Assembly (NCBI GenBank): GCA_015548865.1
Contig: JADMXW010000020.1
Coordinates: 1-64,000 of the forward strand
DNA: 64,000 nt
Direction of reading: 5' to 3'
From: Serratia marcescens
Lineage (GTDB): Bacteria > Pseudomonadota > Gammaproteobacteria > Enterobacterales > Enterobacteriaceae
Shown here: positions 1 through 8,357 of the stretch, piece by piece
How positions within the stretch are numbered: the stretch's first letter is position 1
How the letters are laid out: each line of letters opens with the position of its first letter
Made by a program: the position numbers and the translations under genes
The notes under the pieces: model-generated
Seen by the model: the letters and a program-made list of their open reading frames with translations, nothing else
Databases searched by the model: none
What the model was told of the DNA's origin: nothing

Positions 1-1145
1 CTCTGAATCACGTTCCACTTTTTAGGGGTGGCGTCGGTATAAACGAGCATCCCTTTTACAGCATTATTGAGTATCTCCTGGTTATCAGTATAAAAACCAT
101 TTTCAGTAAAACTCAGAACGGACGAAGGTACTTGATATGGCTCTTCAATTGACGAAACAATATCGCCATATGCTCCCACTTTATCGGGTGAGCCATATGA
201 TGCGAGCTGAAGGTTATTTGATACCCCTGTTACTTGTGTATTCCAGCCATTGGCCTTTTCATCACCCGCGCGGAAAGATAGAACGGTCGCATTACGGCGC
301 AAACCAAATAGCTTTTTGGTGAGCCCGAAATGACCACGATAAAGGGTTTCAACATCTTTTCCCTTAAAAGTGTATAGCGTTGTATCACCAGCGCCATCCC
401 ATCCAGCAGTCGTCGGATACCCCAGGCCAATATCAGAACGGCCTGCTATACGCTTAAGCACCTCCGATACCACTGTTTCCATGAAACCAGATAACTCAGC
501 ACCCGTTGATCCCGCCAACTGCACCAGCACATCCGCTGCCGAACCTGACGCAGGCACCATAACCGTGGGATTACCCGCACTATCAAACGCTGGCACTTTA
601 TTCGCGCGCTGGGCGGCGTTCGGTAGCGCGGGAATATCAGAATCAGAAACACGCAGGGTTTTGGCGCGTAAGGCGTAATCCTGCGATTGTGTCCATTTTT
701 TCGTTGCCGCGTCCTGGTCGTTTACCGGATCGGAAAGATTTGCTATGCGGTGGTTCTTGGCATTGAACGGGCCGCCAAACACGGGCCGTAATAGCGCAAC
801 CCCGAGCGAAACAAAGCTTTGCTTGATAGCCATCCACAGGCGGTCAAAATCGAGGTTAACGGTATCCGCCAGCAGGTCGCCATTGTCCTGATATTCTGTT
901 AAACGCACCGGCGCAACCACGCGCTCAAGCATGACGATGACGTCATTTGCCGGGGGAGTTAAAAACGTAACTTCACCGCCGTTAACGTTGCCAATCCCTG
1001 TCACGGTAAACCCTGTAGAAACCGCTTCACCATCCAGTGACACGGTTAAATCGTCTACATCGATAAGATAGAATTCATAGGGGAAAACGGTTGTTACGCC
1101 GTTTGCCGTGTAGACGTTGAAGGGATTCTGATCGGGGACTGCCAT
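1..1145 (-). CDS. Tail fibre / tailspike N-terminal part (partial, runs off left edge)
   Basis: An open frame on the minus strand starts at the ATG at 1145 (protein begins MAVPDQNPFNVYTANG), preceded by an AAGGTG ribosome site, and stays open to the window edge (about 381 codons). The first ~130 residues (NVYTANGVTTVFPYEFYL, then LTEYQDNGDLLADTVNLDFD and RLWMAIKQSF) resemble the N-terminal virion-attachment domain of T7-type tail fibres and podoviral tailspikes. The rest looks like the start of a receptor-binding region. It lies just after the terminase genes in a T7-like late block. The C-terminal receptor-binding end is outside the window. The family call is from pattern recognition, not alignment. 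Confidence 0.75.
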   Translation of the reverse strand, partial: MAVPDQNPFNVYTANGVTTVFPYEFYLIDVDDLTVSLDGEAVSTGFTVTGIGNVNGGEVTFLTPPANDVIVMLERVVAPVRLTEYQDNGDLLADTVNLDFDRLWMAIKQSFVSLGVALLRPVFGGPFNAKNHRIANLSDPVNDQDAATKKWTQSQDYALRAKTLRVSDSDIPALPNAAQRANKVPAFDSAGNPTVMVPASGSAADVLVQLAGSTGAELSGFMETVVSEVLKRIAGRSDIGLGYPTTAGWDGAGDTTLYTFKGKDVETLYRGHFGLTKKLFGLRRNATVLSFRAGDEKANGWNTQVTGVSNNLQLASYGSPDKVGAYGDIVSSIEEPYQVPSSVLSFTENGFYTDNQEILNNAVKGMLVYTDATPKKWNVIQ

Positions 1146-1154
1146 ACATTCACC

Positions 1155-2765
1155 TTAATGGTCAGTATCGACCATGATTTCACCATCGTATGGTTGCCAA
1201 TTCTCCCGACTGGTGGCGTTCGGTTTCCCGACCAATTTACCGATACGTACCGGCGTTTGACCGATTGCCCCCGCGCCTGAGTCGATATAGTCATCAGGCT
1301 GATCGGCAACGGCTGGATTGAAATCACGCATCTGGTCATACATGGGGCCGTCCAGCACATCGCTGTGAGCCCACAAAAAGCGGGAGGAAAGCGGAGCCTC
1401 GAACGCATCGAGAATGCGTTTTTGTTTGTTGGTAACGCTAAATTCTTCCTGTACGCCGCACCCGGTACCCTTCAATGCCTGACGCAGCAGTTTTCCGGCA
1501 AAACTGCCGGGGCCGTTCACTTCCACCACCACGCGGGGGATCTGATACTTGAGCACCAGGTCACGAATCTGCACCACCTGGCCGCCAATGATTTTGTCGT
1601 TATCATCGAACTCGGCCAGATCTCCTGTTAGCGCCTGGCACACCTGCCAATACAAATGCCCGCGCGCATCGGTCAACATCAACGAAAAGGCGCTGGCGTC
1701 TGCCTTAACTTTTCCGGTGGCCACATCCCACCAGGCAACCGCGCCAACGATCTGCACACCACCCAGCCACATAGAGCAACCGCCATTGGCATAGCGGATT
1801 TCAGGGTGCACAGCGTATTCACGAATGCGATCAGGATTGAGCCGCACATCACCCACCGGCTTACTGTGTAGCTGATACTGGCTATCCCATTCGTTGATGG
1901 TGCGCGTTTCGCGGCGGCGGCGTAGCATTTCGTCACGGGTAAAACGTTCCGGCCACTCGCACCCGGCGTAACAGTCGATCAGCATGTCGGGCGCTTCGGC
2001 AAAAACAATACCGTCAGCGCTTAACAGATAATCGGTACCCTCCACCAGCAGCCGCGCCCCGTGGTAAATCCCGGCAAAAACAAATTCCGGCCGGAACGGT
2101 AAAGCGTATTCCTTGTGCCTGGCGTCCTTTTCCTCGATGCGGTATTCATGGTGAAACAGCTTGATGGTAAGACAGTCAGCGCCCAATTTTTCCACCTCGT
2201 CATAAAGGCTGTCATGGGTGTGCGGAGTACCGATATACAGCTTGCGCCCGCCCGGTACCAAAATGTGAGTTTGCTCCCCGAGCCGGTACCGCAATTTTTC
2301 GCGCGCTTCCGGCGTCTGGATATTTCGCGGGACTTCCACGTCATCGTTTTGGCACTCGTCAGCGCGGGCAGAGGTGACGTTAGAAAGAATGCCCTTGGCG
2401 TACATGCTGGCGTTTCGCATATCCAGCGCACCATTTACCCACCATTGTTCGACGGTGCCTTGTCCGTCCGGCAGCATGCCGCGCGTCAGCGGGTGATTGC
2501 GTAAAACGTTCTGCGTATCGCGGCTGGTTTTATACGCGGTACCATCGGATTCAGACTGGTGCAAAATACGGTAGGTGTGGTCGCGGTAATACCGCCAGGC
2601 GTTATACACGGCGAGGATGGTGGATTTACCAAAGCCACGAAAGCAGCGGAGCACCGCCAAATCGCCGCGATGCTCCAGCCAGTTAACGGCGCGGTAATGA
2701 CATTCCGGCACCTCCCACTTCATGCGCTCCGCCCACATGATGAAGAAGGCGACAAAGGAAATCAT
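1155..2765 (-). CDS. Terminase large subunit (T7/podovirus type)
   Basis: Packaging motor ATPase and nuclease. A Walker A motif, CFRGFGKST, is at residues ~41-49, followed by T7 gp19-like sequence. The RNase H-like nuclease half contains VAWWDVATGKVKADASAF around residues 340-357. At 536 residues it has a normal length for the family. The ATG overlaps the small-terminase stop in an ATGA, indicating translational coupling. Near its 3' end the coding sequence holds one copy of the late repeat element (1216-1236), which encodes VGKPNAT, so the repeat and coding sequence overlap. The tail fibre gene follows 10 bp downstream. Confidence 0.93.
   Translation of the reverse strand: MISFVAFFIMWAERMKWEVPECHYRAVNWLEHRGDLAVLRCFRGFGKSTILAVYNAWRYYRDHTYRILHQSESDGTAYKTSRDTQNVLRNHPLTRGMLPDGQGTVEQWWVNGALDMRNASMYAKGILSNVTSARADECQNDDVEVPRNIQTPEAREKLRYRLGEQTHILVPGGRKLYIGTPHTHDSLYDEVEKLGADCLTIKLFHHEYRIEEKDARHKEYALPFRPEFVFAGIYHGARLLVEGTDYLLSADGIVFAEAPDMLIDCYAGCEWPERFTRDEMLRRRRETRTINEWDSQYQLHSKPVGDVRLNPDRIREYAVHPEIRYANGGCSMWLGGVQIVGAVAWWDVATGKVKADASAFSLMLTDARGHLYWQVCQALTGDLAEFDDNDKIIGGQVVQIRDLVLKYQIPRVVVEVNGPGSFAGKLLRQALKGTGCGVQEEFSVTNKQKRILDAFEAPLSSRFLWAHSDVLDGPMYDQMRDFNPAVADQPDDYIDSGAGAIGQTPVRIGKLVGKPNATSRENWQPYDGEIMVDTDH
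1216..1236 (-). repeat. Late element copy 1 (inside terL, upstream of tail fibre)
   Basis: Copy of GTTCGGTTTCCCGACCAA-T. In leftward RNA it reads TTGGTCGGGAAACCGAAC, which folds as UCGG-GAAA-CCGA, a GNRA tetraloop hairpin. It lies ~70 bp upstream of the tail fibre start. Near-identical copies are at 15120-15141 and 18579-18600, with diverged ones at 3147-3163 and 15012-15032. Confidence 0.7.
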
Positions 2766-3100
2766 TTTTTCCCTTTCTGTAACCGCTCGATGATGGCCGC
2801 TGCTTCCCGTTCAGCCGCTGCAACCTTCTGCCCTAAACCAAAATCATCATCATCGTCACCTTCCGCTTTCGGGGTACCGCCGCGCGTATGGATACCGATA
2901 AGGGTATGCACCTTGGTTAACAGCGTCAGCGTGGCCGCCGCGTTCTTCTTGAACCAGTAGCGATCGCCACGCTCCTGTTTGGTGTGCTTGTCGATGGCTT
3001 TACCCGCGCCGGGCCAGTTATCGGGATCGGCTTCAATCAGCACGGTATCGGTGAGCTTGTCGCTCAGAACGGAAAGGCGGGTTTTGTAATCGTTGTGCAT
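2762..3100 (-). CDS. Terminase small subunit
   Basis: Small DNA-recognition subunit, called mainly from position: it immediately precedes and overlaps the large terminase by 4 nt. The protein (about 113 residues from MHNDYKTRL) is acidic in the middle (GDDDDDFGLG) with a charged helical C-terminus (AAEREAAAIIERLQKGKK). Three in-frame ATGs (3124, 3115, 3100) are possible. I chose 3100 because GGGG lies about 8 nt upstream; the 3124 ATG lacks a visible ribosome site. A diverged late element (3147-3163) lies just upstream and could mark the start of this transcription unit. Confidence 0.75.
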   Translation of the reverse strand: MHNDYKTRLSVLSDKLTDTVLIEADPDNWPGAGKAIDKHTKQERGDRYWFKKNAAATLTLLTKVHTLIGIHTRGGTPKAEGDDDDDFGLGQKVAAAEREAAAIIERLQKGKK

Positions 3101-3146
3101 AAGAAAAAGCCCCATGATAAACATGAGGCTATGATGCTATGGGTGG

Positions 3147-3163
3147 GCGTTCGGTTTTCTGAC
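3147..3163 (-). repeat. Late element copy 2 (diverged)
   Basis: GCGTTCGGTTTTCTGAC, a diverged copy of the late element, in the gap between the antirepressor stop and the terminase start. Two changes disrupt the tetraloop stem (TCAG-AAAA-CCGA in the leftward RNA). Confidence 0.5.
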
Positions 3164-3167
3164 TATC

Positions 3168-3971
3168 TTAAAAATCAAAAGTTAGTCGCTTTACAGGGTT
3201 CCGCGTTTTTTCTTTGCGGCTAGCAAATGCTTGTATTAGTGGCGCGGCATCATCTTCATGAATCAATAGGTACCCCGCCCGCTGAGCGATCTCCATAAAC
3301 GCGTCAATCGTGGCTACATGCGTATTGGAAGAAAGCATTTCATGACCAACCATTTCACCGTCGCGGAAATTAAGCAACAGCCGCCCATTTAGCGGCACCG
3401 TTTTTTGCTGATCATCATTTAGGAGCAAGCAGTGGATGTACTCAATCGCATCAAGCATCTGTGACTGGTTGAGTTGCTCTATCCGGTTAACGCCAAACCG
3501 ATGATGAATCAAGCTGTAGGCATCTGGGTACATCATCCCCTTTTTACCCACCAGCAAATTCACCGCATCACGCAACGGCGTACGGCTATACGTGGTTGTT
3601 GGGGTATCACCCTGTCGTTGATTGAAATAACAATCTTCAAGCTTTTCGAAAACGTCCCACGCCTGATCGGTTTCAAGCATCTTAGCGTGCCGTGCTGCCC
3701 CGCGTTCCGTCCAGAGGATAAGAGCGCGAACATTGCGAGCGATTTTCACAGAGTTACTTTGAGTAACCCTGTGCTTTAGCTCTCGCAACTCCGCACCTTC
3801 TATTTTGAAATAGTGCTTTCCTTCAACAAACCGATCCGAATTGCGCGAATGATTAACTTTGATGTTATTCGCTTCTGTGCCGTAGAGGGTAGCCAACAAT
3901 TCGGTTGTAACTACAGGCATATGCTTATAGGTGATCGGGGTGAGAGCTTCCACGCTGATTTGATTTGTCAT
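3168..3971 (-). CDS. Phage antirepressor, ORF6N domain
   Basis: A 267-residue protein with an N-terminal ORF6N-type DNA-binding domain (MPVVTTELLATLYGTEANNI, then SRFVEGKHYFKIEG-like sequence and the basic LRELKHRV, residues ~18-75) and a separate C-terminal half. ORF6N/KilA-N proteins in prophages usually act as antirepressors that inactivate the lysogenic repressor. The ATG follows AAAAGGAAACCGCC. It is preceded by a structured Icd/Ash-type leader (see 3972-4306), and it sits between virion genes and terminase, the place where P22 keeps its immI region (ant). Residues ~215-240 (THVATIDAFMEIAQRAGYL) resemble the small SOS-box-linked protein at 19965-20159. Confidence 0.8.
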   Translation of the reverse strand: MTNQISVEALTPITYKHMPVVTTELLATLYGTEANNIKVNHSRNSDRFVEGKHYFKIEGAELRELKHRVTQSNSVKIARNVRALILWTERGAARHAKMLETDQAWDVFEKLEDCYFNQRQGDTPTTTYSRTPLRDAVNLLVGKKGMMYPDAYSLIHHRFGVNRIEQLNQSQMLDAIEYIHCLLLNDDQQKTVPLNGRLLLNFRDGEMVGHEMLSSNTHVATIDAFMEIAQRAGYLLIHEDDAAPLIQAFASRKEKTRNPVKRLTFDF

Positions 3972-4306
3972 GGCGGTTTCCTTTTGGCTTAAGGATCACC
4001 ACCGTCGAGACCAATCTTGGGTGGTGAACTGGACGGGGTTGGTCTTGCCGGGAAACCACCGGTGAGCTTGTTAGCTCCCCCATCCAGCCCACCATAGAGA
4101 TGTGCGTGATGCATGCGAAAAAAAACACGCTCGCGGCGTGTATCTGTCGCGGTTTCGAGGCGGGAGACCAATCCCGACAGCGGATTTTGCCGCTGTGTTG
4201 CGACTATACGATAACACTGCGTTGTAGGCAAGGTCTCAGCGCAGTTGCTGCGTCTTGGTAATCAGTCCAAAATTGGGCCGATTGAATCAAGCACCTTTTA
4301 TCTTTT
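3972..4306 (-). ncRNA. Structured antirepressor leader, C4/CI-RNA-like candidate
   Basis: This 335-bp stretch carries no confident long gene but has dense RNA structure in the leftward direction. The stem ACAGCGG...CCGCTGT is at 4177-4196. Directly next to it, CGGGATTGGTCTCCCG (4161-4176) folds with UUGGUC in the loop. GATTGGTCTC recurs at 4007-4016, close to the antirepressor start. The complementary sequence GGCAAGACCAA is at 4039-4049, so the leader holds both strands of a pairing partner. In P1/P7 an antisense C4 RNA is processed from the leader of icd-ant and blocks their translation; this layout matches that plan. The exact processed ends cannot be read from sequence. Confidence 0.5.
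3989..4231 (-). CDS. Icd/Ash-like leader ORF
   Basis: An 80-residue frame within the antirepressor leader (TTG start), containing LSGLVSRLETATDTRRERVF then FRMHHAHLYGGLDGGANKL. This resembles the small Ash / Icd-like host-division-inhibitor ORFs found upstream of prophage ant genes. It ends 18 bp before the antirepressor. A second frame (about 4128-3925) is also open and overlaps the antirepressor start. The reading frame may be conserved only because the RNA structure is, so expression is uncertain. Confidence 0.4.
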   Translation of the reverse strand: MPTTQCYRIVATQRQNPLSGLVSRLETATDTRRERVFFRMHHAHLYGGLDGGANKLTGGFPARPTPSSSPPKIGLDGGDP

Positions 4307-4630
4307 TCAGTAACCCCAAGCCAGTAGCGTACACAGTATAACAACTACCCCCTGCAGGGACTGGGTTTTGTACTGCATCCACAGCATTCCCCCTCTGACT
4401 AATATTCCAGAGAAAAAACCAGAGGCTAATGATACAACAATAAAAGCCAAAATAGTCCACCACCCCAGTGACATTGCAGCCCGCCAAATCAAAGCTATAC
4501 ATAACGGAATGTTAATGGCACCCAGAACAGCCGCTACTTGGCTTACAGACTGGTGTTTGGTTGTTTGTGCTAGCAACGTACTTACGAATATACCCACAAG
4601 TGCAGCGATTAAACCGAAATCGTCGAACAT
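4307..4630 (-). CDS. Small four-helix membrane protein, unknown
   Basis: About 107 residues from ATG at 4630 (AAGGAATAGTT upstream). At least three to four hydrophobic segments are visible (LIAALVGIFVSTLLA; VAAVLGAINIPLCIALIW; WWTILAFIVVSLASGFFSGI; VVVILCTLLAW). No family recognised. It lies between the gp16-like internal virion protein and the antirepressor, where P22 encodes the SieA exclusion protein, so superinfection exclusion is one guess; holin is another, since no lysis cassette is visible for this prophage in the window. Confidence 0.6.
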   Translation of the reverse strand: MFDDFGLIAALVGIFVSTLLAQTTKHQSVSQVAAVLGAINIPLCIALIWRAAMSLGWWTILAFIVVSLASGFFSGILVRGGMLWMQYKTQSLQGVVVILCTLLAWGY

Positions 4631-4663
4631 AACTATTCCTTTTTTGATAATCAATTCGTGTAC

Positions 4664-4963
4664 TTAATCCAAGAGGTCAGAGTGCTTAGCCTCTGCATAG
4701 CTTTTCCCCAGGCTCCCCCAACAGTACGAATTTAGCGATTTTGTATACATCGCCACTTTTTTCTTACTTGATAGCCACTTATAAATGCAAAAAACAAGCA
4801 TGGTTGTAATTATGTAAAAACCAAAAATTTTATTTTCCTGTGGGAAAACTGAGTAAATAAACAACCCCGAACCTATAATAATAGCTAAAACTTTACTCAT
4901 TTCTTCCGTGCTCTTAATCCTTAATAACTCACGGTGAAACAATTTAGCTTGTTCTAATTCCAT
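4664..4963 (-). CDS. Small two-helix membrane protein, unknown
   Basis: About 99 residues from ATG 4963 (AGGTGGGTTTC upstream). Two membrane segments (VLAIIIGSGLFIYSVF and FYIITTMLVFCIYKW) lie between charged ends. It starts ~10 bp after the stop of the large internal virion protein and is followed by another membrane protein, so the two may form a pair. Function unknown; the locus is equivalent to that of P22 sieA. Confidence 0.6.
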   Translation of the reverse strand: MELEQAKLFHRELLRIKSTEEMSKVLAIIIGSGLFIYSVFPQENKIFGFYIITTMLVFCIYKWLSSKKKVAMYTKSLNSYCWGSLGKSYAEAKHSDLLD

Positions 4964-4972
4964 GAAACCCAC

Positions 4973-7900
4973 CTATTTCATTTGCTCTTCAACGCTGTTA
5001 AGCATCGGGGCTATTATGTGTAAGTTTTGAAACGGTAACATTTTCCGTACGGCATGAATTTGCTTGTCTTCAAACTCTCCGTTAAGCACCCCATTGGCTA
5101 TGGTGGCAGCATCACCACCAAGATCAAACGTTGGCCCAAGCATAGCACCGATTGCGTTACGACTCTGGAATCGAGATACAGGGGGTGCACCGAACATGGC
5201 TCCTAAACCGAAACGCCCGCCGCTTATGTTTTCCATAGTGTTAATTGGTTCAGATAACCAACCCAACATACCAGAGCGATCAATACCTTCTTTTACTAAG
5301 TTGTTAGGACTGTAATCTATATCTCGCCCAGACAACTTTTGTTTCATGGCATAAACCATAGAGCCAAGGGCAATAGTACCAAGCGCACCGAGATAGAACG
5401 ACGCATCCCCCTGCTGGATGCCCGATACAAGCATACGGTTATGCGATGCAAAAATAAACGTTTTGAACTGAAGGATAATCTTGCCGGCCTCAGAACTCAT
5501 CAACAGAGGCGTATCGCCTACGCCAGGAGTGACAATGGTTGAGTCGACATCTTTCAATATGGCAGACTGGAACGTCTCACGCACCACTCGATCATCCCAC
5601 ATATGGCTATGACCGGTTAACAGACCGTCCATGTCCTCGCCGTGGCGCGTGAACTGCTCACCGATTCGGCGCAACATACCTTCATCAATGCCTACCTGCG
5701 CCAGCTTGCGGATTTCTGCCTGCGGTATATTTTTTCCTGCGGAAGCCAGGCGCGCGTTATCCAGAATGCGCGACTGCACAACAAGACCAGTCCACGATTT
5801 AAGCGTACTGTTCCATTGGTTCATCAATGTCCAGTTACCGAATTTTTGCGTGCCCCAATTAAGCCCAAGTTCGAGCGCAGAGCGGCGACTATATGGATCA
5901 GTTAGATCGGCAATGGCCTTTGTTCTTGTTGAAAGAACGTAATCCAGCCCCACGGCCATTTCTCGCAAGTCTTTGGTGGCGATCCTCACCGCGTCCATAT
6001 TTCTCAACATAGCCCCCATAGGTGCCAGTGATTTACTTAATCCGTGCTGCATTAAGGGACGCATCAAATCAGGCAGTGCCGATATCGTCATACCACCCAG
6101 CAAACGCAAGAAATTGACGTTGCGCGCCACGCGGCCAGCACGGACAAAGAAGCTACGCGGATCACGCGGAGCACCATAAGTTCCCAGCAGACGATCACGC
6201 ATGGCCTCAATATCACGCAAATCATCTTCGCGCTGTTTCTCTAACTTGGCTCGTTCTTTTGGATTTTTGGCTTCACGGATCAGTTGCCCATATTCTTCAC
6301 TAACTTGCCTGATTTGCTCACCCATATCCTTTCTGCCAAACTGAGCAGTAAGTTCAATCTCTGGCCCTACCTGGCGCAAATAGCTTTCCATTACATAGTT
6401 AACGTCTGATTCCAGAAAATCCGCTATACGCTCATCAGGGATCAGCAGGGTACGGCTTTTGGTGAAACCAGCACGCCCAACCAGCTTTTCAGGGAGTAGT
6501 TCAGCAGGAACCATGCCAGACGGCGCGCCAATTATTTTATTAACGATCTCGTCGGCGGCATCTTCTGCCTCTTCCCTACTCAATCCCTGCATTTCACGCA
6601 ATGCACGCTCACGGCTGGAGTTTAGGCGAGTGGTTGAGTTGGCCCTCTTCTCCAATTGGCGCAATTGCCTACGGAACGATCGCGGGTTATCCAGTATTTC
6701 AAGGTGTCGTTGCAGCGCTGGAAGCTCTTCTTTTGCCCGTGCGATGTCGTCCAGTTTTGTGCGAAGGTCTGCCAGCCTTGCTGTTGAGCGCGTAGTTAGT
6801 CGCTCCGATCTGGATGTTGCGATAGTTCTTTCAACCTTCTGTATGGTTGCTAACGTTTCAGCTTCCTCACCAATAAGAGCGTGTCTGCGTCCAGTTTCAT
6901 CCAGCAATTCAACACTACGGCCAGACCATGACTCAGCGGCGGCTATATCATCCGCCAGCGCTTTAGCCTGTGGCACTGCCTCATCTGCACGCTGTAGCCC
7001 GGCGTCAATTTTCTCGATGCGCTTGCCTGCTTTTTCCGCACCTTTGGCGCTGATGCCCTGCAACCAGTTAGCAATGCGCCCACGAAACTCCGTGCGATCA
7101 CTAAGTATCTTGTCGAATTTATAGATACGAGGCAGGTAGCTTTGCGCCGTAACCACGTCAACATCCTCGGGCAGTATGCCGAGTTCCTGCATGCGGGATT
7201 TCGTGGTTTCAAATATTGGTCTTATCTGCGCCGCTGCCTGCGCCACCTCGGGTATATCGCTCTGATCACCCTTGCGCATCGCATCACCGATCGCCTCGTT
7301 GAACTCAACAAAATTGATGCGCTGTCTGCGACCAACGCGCTTGCTATAGGTCTGGTAAGCGTCCTTTGTTGACTCCATTTGCTTATACAGCAACGCGTCA
7401 TACTGTTTGATCTTCGTCTCTGTGGCGACAAACGTCGCTAACCCTTCATCATTTTTGGCAAAGAAATAGTTATTCTCCGCCAGCATTTGGTTAATTTGTC
7501 GGGATGATTTGGCCGGTGACTGAGCCAAGCGGCCAGATGGGTTTACACTCAGTGTTTTGTTGATAAGGCCAACGCCTGCAAGTTGCTCCTGATCTAGCGT
7601 GGTGTTGAACACCTGAGCTGCGCCGACGCTTTGAGGTGAGTCCGTTCCGCGCAAATGGCTATCTATGCTACGCGCTACAGCTGTTCGCTGTGCTGGGCCA
7701 GCCAATAGTTGAGCTCCGGCGCCAAGAATGCCACCAACCATTGCATCGACAATAATATTAGTTGCGCTCTCCCCTGCTGTGCGAGTCTCCTGGGTATCCT
7801 GTAACACAGCCTCTGACGCCACACTGCCAGCAGCTGTTGCAGCAGCAAAACGCCCAGTGGTGGCAGTAATTGCCCCACCACGCATTACCGCACCGACTGG

Positions 7901-8356
7901 AATAAAAACGGAAGCGATATTGAGGGGATCTATCATACCCATGCTTATACTCGATATAACACCAGCCGCCCCCAAACCTGATTGATACTCTCGGTCTTGC
8001 CTCTGTCTATCAATACGGTGTTTTATTGCAGATGTTTCCTGTGGTGACTTAGAATTAATAAAAGAGTCTGCATAATCTTCATAGCCCTGAATTTCAATTG
8101 CTTCATTTTCGAACGGGTTGTATCCATCTATTGGTTCAAACTGACTAAATGGCGCACTGGCGATAAAGCTCCCCAATGTGTTATCAAGCCGAAAAGCAGA
8201 TTGACGAGAGCGTATAACGCGCTGATCATCAGTAAATGGATTAATTGCATCTACTATTGATGGAGTTTCCATATAAAACTCCGCATCATCCGCCTGAGGT
8301 ATTGTTTCAACTTCAGATGAAAGAATGCTATCAGGATCAAATTCGTATGTAGGCAT
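4973..8356 (-). CDS. Large internal virion protein (T7 gp16-like)
   Basis: A 1127-residue protein in the place of T7 gp16 (internal virion protein D), which is ejected into the host to extend a DNA conduit across the envelope. A Gly/Ala-rich hydrophobic stretch lies at residues ~125-225 (including GLGAAGVISSISMGMIDPL and MVGGILGAGAQLLAG). Long charged helical regions follow (~440-720, including IAAAESWSGRS and EELPALQRHLEIL). I see no lysozyme-like catalytic domain at the N-terminus, unlike T7 gp16. GGGGGAATAAT precedes the ATG. Family inferred mainly from size, order and composition. Confidence 0.75.
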   Translation of the reverse strand: MPTYEFDPDSILSSEVETIPQADDAEFYMETPSIVDAINPFTDDQRVIRSRQSAFRLDNTLGSFIASAPFSQFEPIDGYNPFENEAIEIQGYEDYADSFINSKSPQETSAIKHRIDRQRQDREYQSGLGAAGVISSISMGMIDPLNIASVFIPVGAVMRGGAITATTGRFAAATAAGSVASEAVLQDTQETRTAGESATNIIVDAMVGGILGAGAQLLAGPAQRTAVARSIDSHLRGTDSPQSVGAAQVFNTTLDQEQLAGVGLINKTLSVNPSGRLAQSPAKSSRQINQMLAENNYFFAKNDEGLATFVATETKIKQYDALLYKQMESTKDAYQTYSKRVGRRQRINFVEFNEAIGDAMRKGDQSDIPEVAQAAAQIRPIFETTKSRMQELGILPEDVDVVTAQSYLPRIYKFDKILSDRTEFRGRIANWLQGISAKGAEKAGKRIEKIDAGLQRADEAVPQAKALADDIAAAESWSGRSVELLDETGRRHALIGEEAETLATIQKVERTIATSRSERLTTRSTARLADLRTKLDDIARAKEELPALQRHLEILDNPRSFRRQLRQLEKRANSTTRLNSSRERALREMQGLSREEAEDAADEIVNKIIGAPSGMVPAELLPEKLVGRAGFTKSRTLLIPDERIADFLESDVNYVMESYLRQVGPEIELTAQFGRKDMGEQIRQVSEEYGQLIREAKNPKERAKLEKQREDDLRDIEAMRDRLLGTYGAPRDPRSFFVRAGRVARNVNFLRLLGGMTISALPDLMRPLMQHGLSKSLAPMGAMLRNMDAVRIATKDLREMAVGLDYVLSTRTKAIADLTDPYSRRSALELGLNWGTQKFGNWTLMNQWNSTLKSWTGLVVQSRILDNARLASAGKNIPQAEIRKLAQVGIDEGMLRRIGEQFTRHGEDMDGLLTGHSHMWDDRVVRETFQSAILKDVDSTIVTPGVGDTPLLMSSEAGKIILQFKTFIFASHNRMLVSGIQQGDASFYLGALGTIALGSMVYAMKQKLSGRDIDYSPNNLVKEGIDRSGMLGWLSEPINTMENISGGRFGLGAMFGAPPVSRFQSRNAIGAMLGPTFDLGGDAATIANGVLNGEFEDKQIHAVRKMLPFQNLHIIAPMLNSVEEQMK

Positions 8357-8357
8357 A

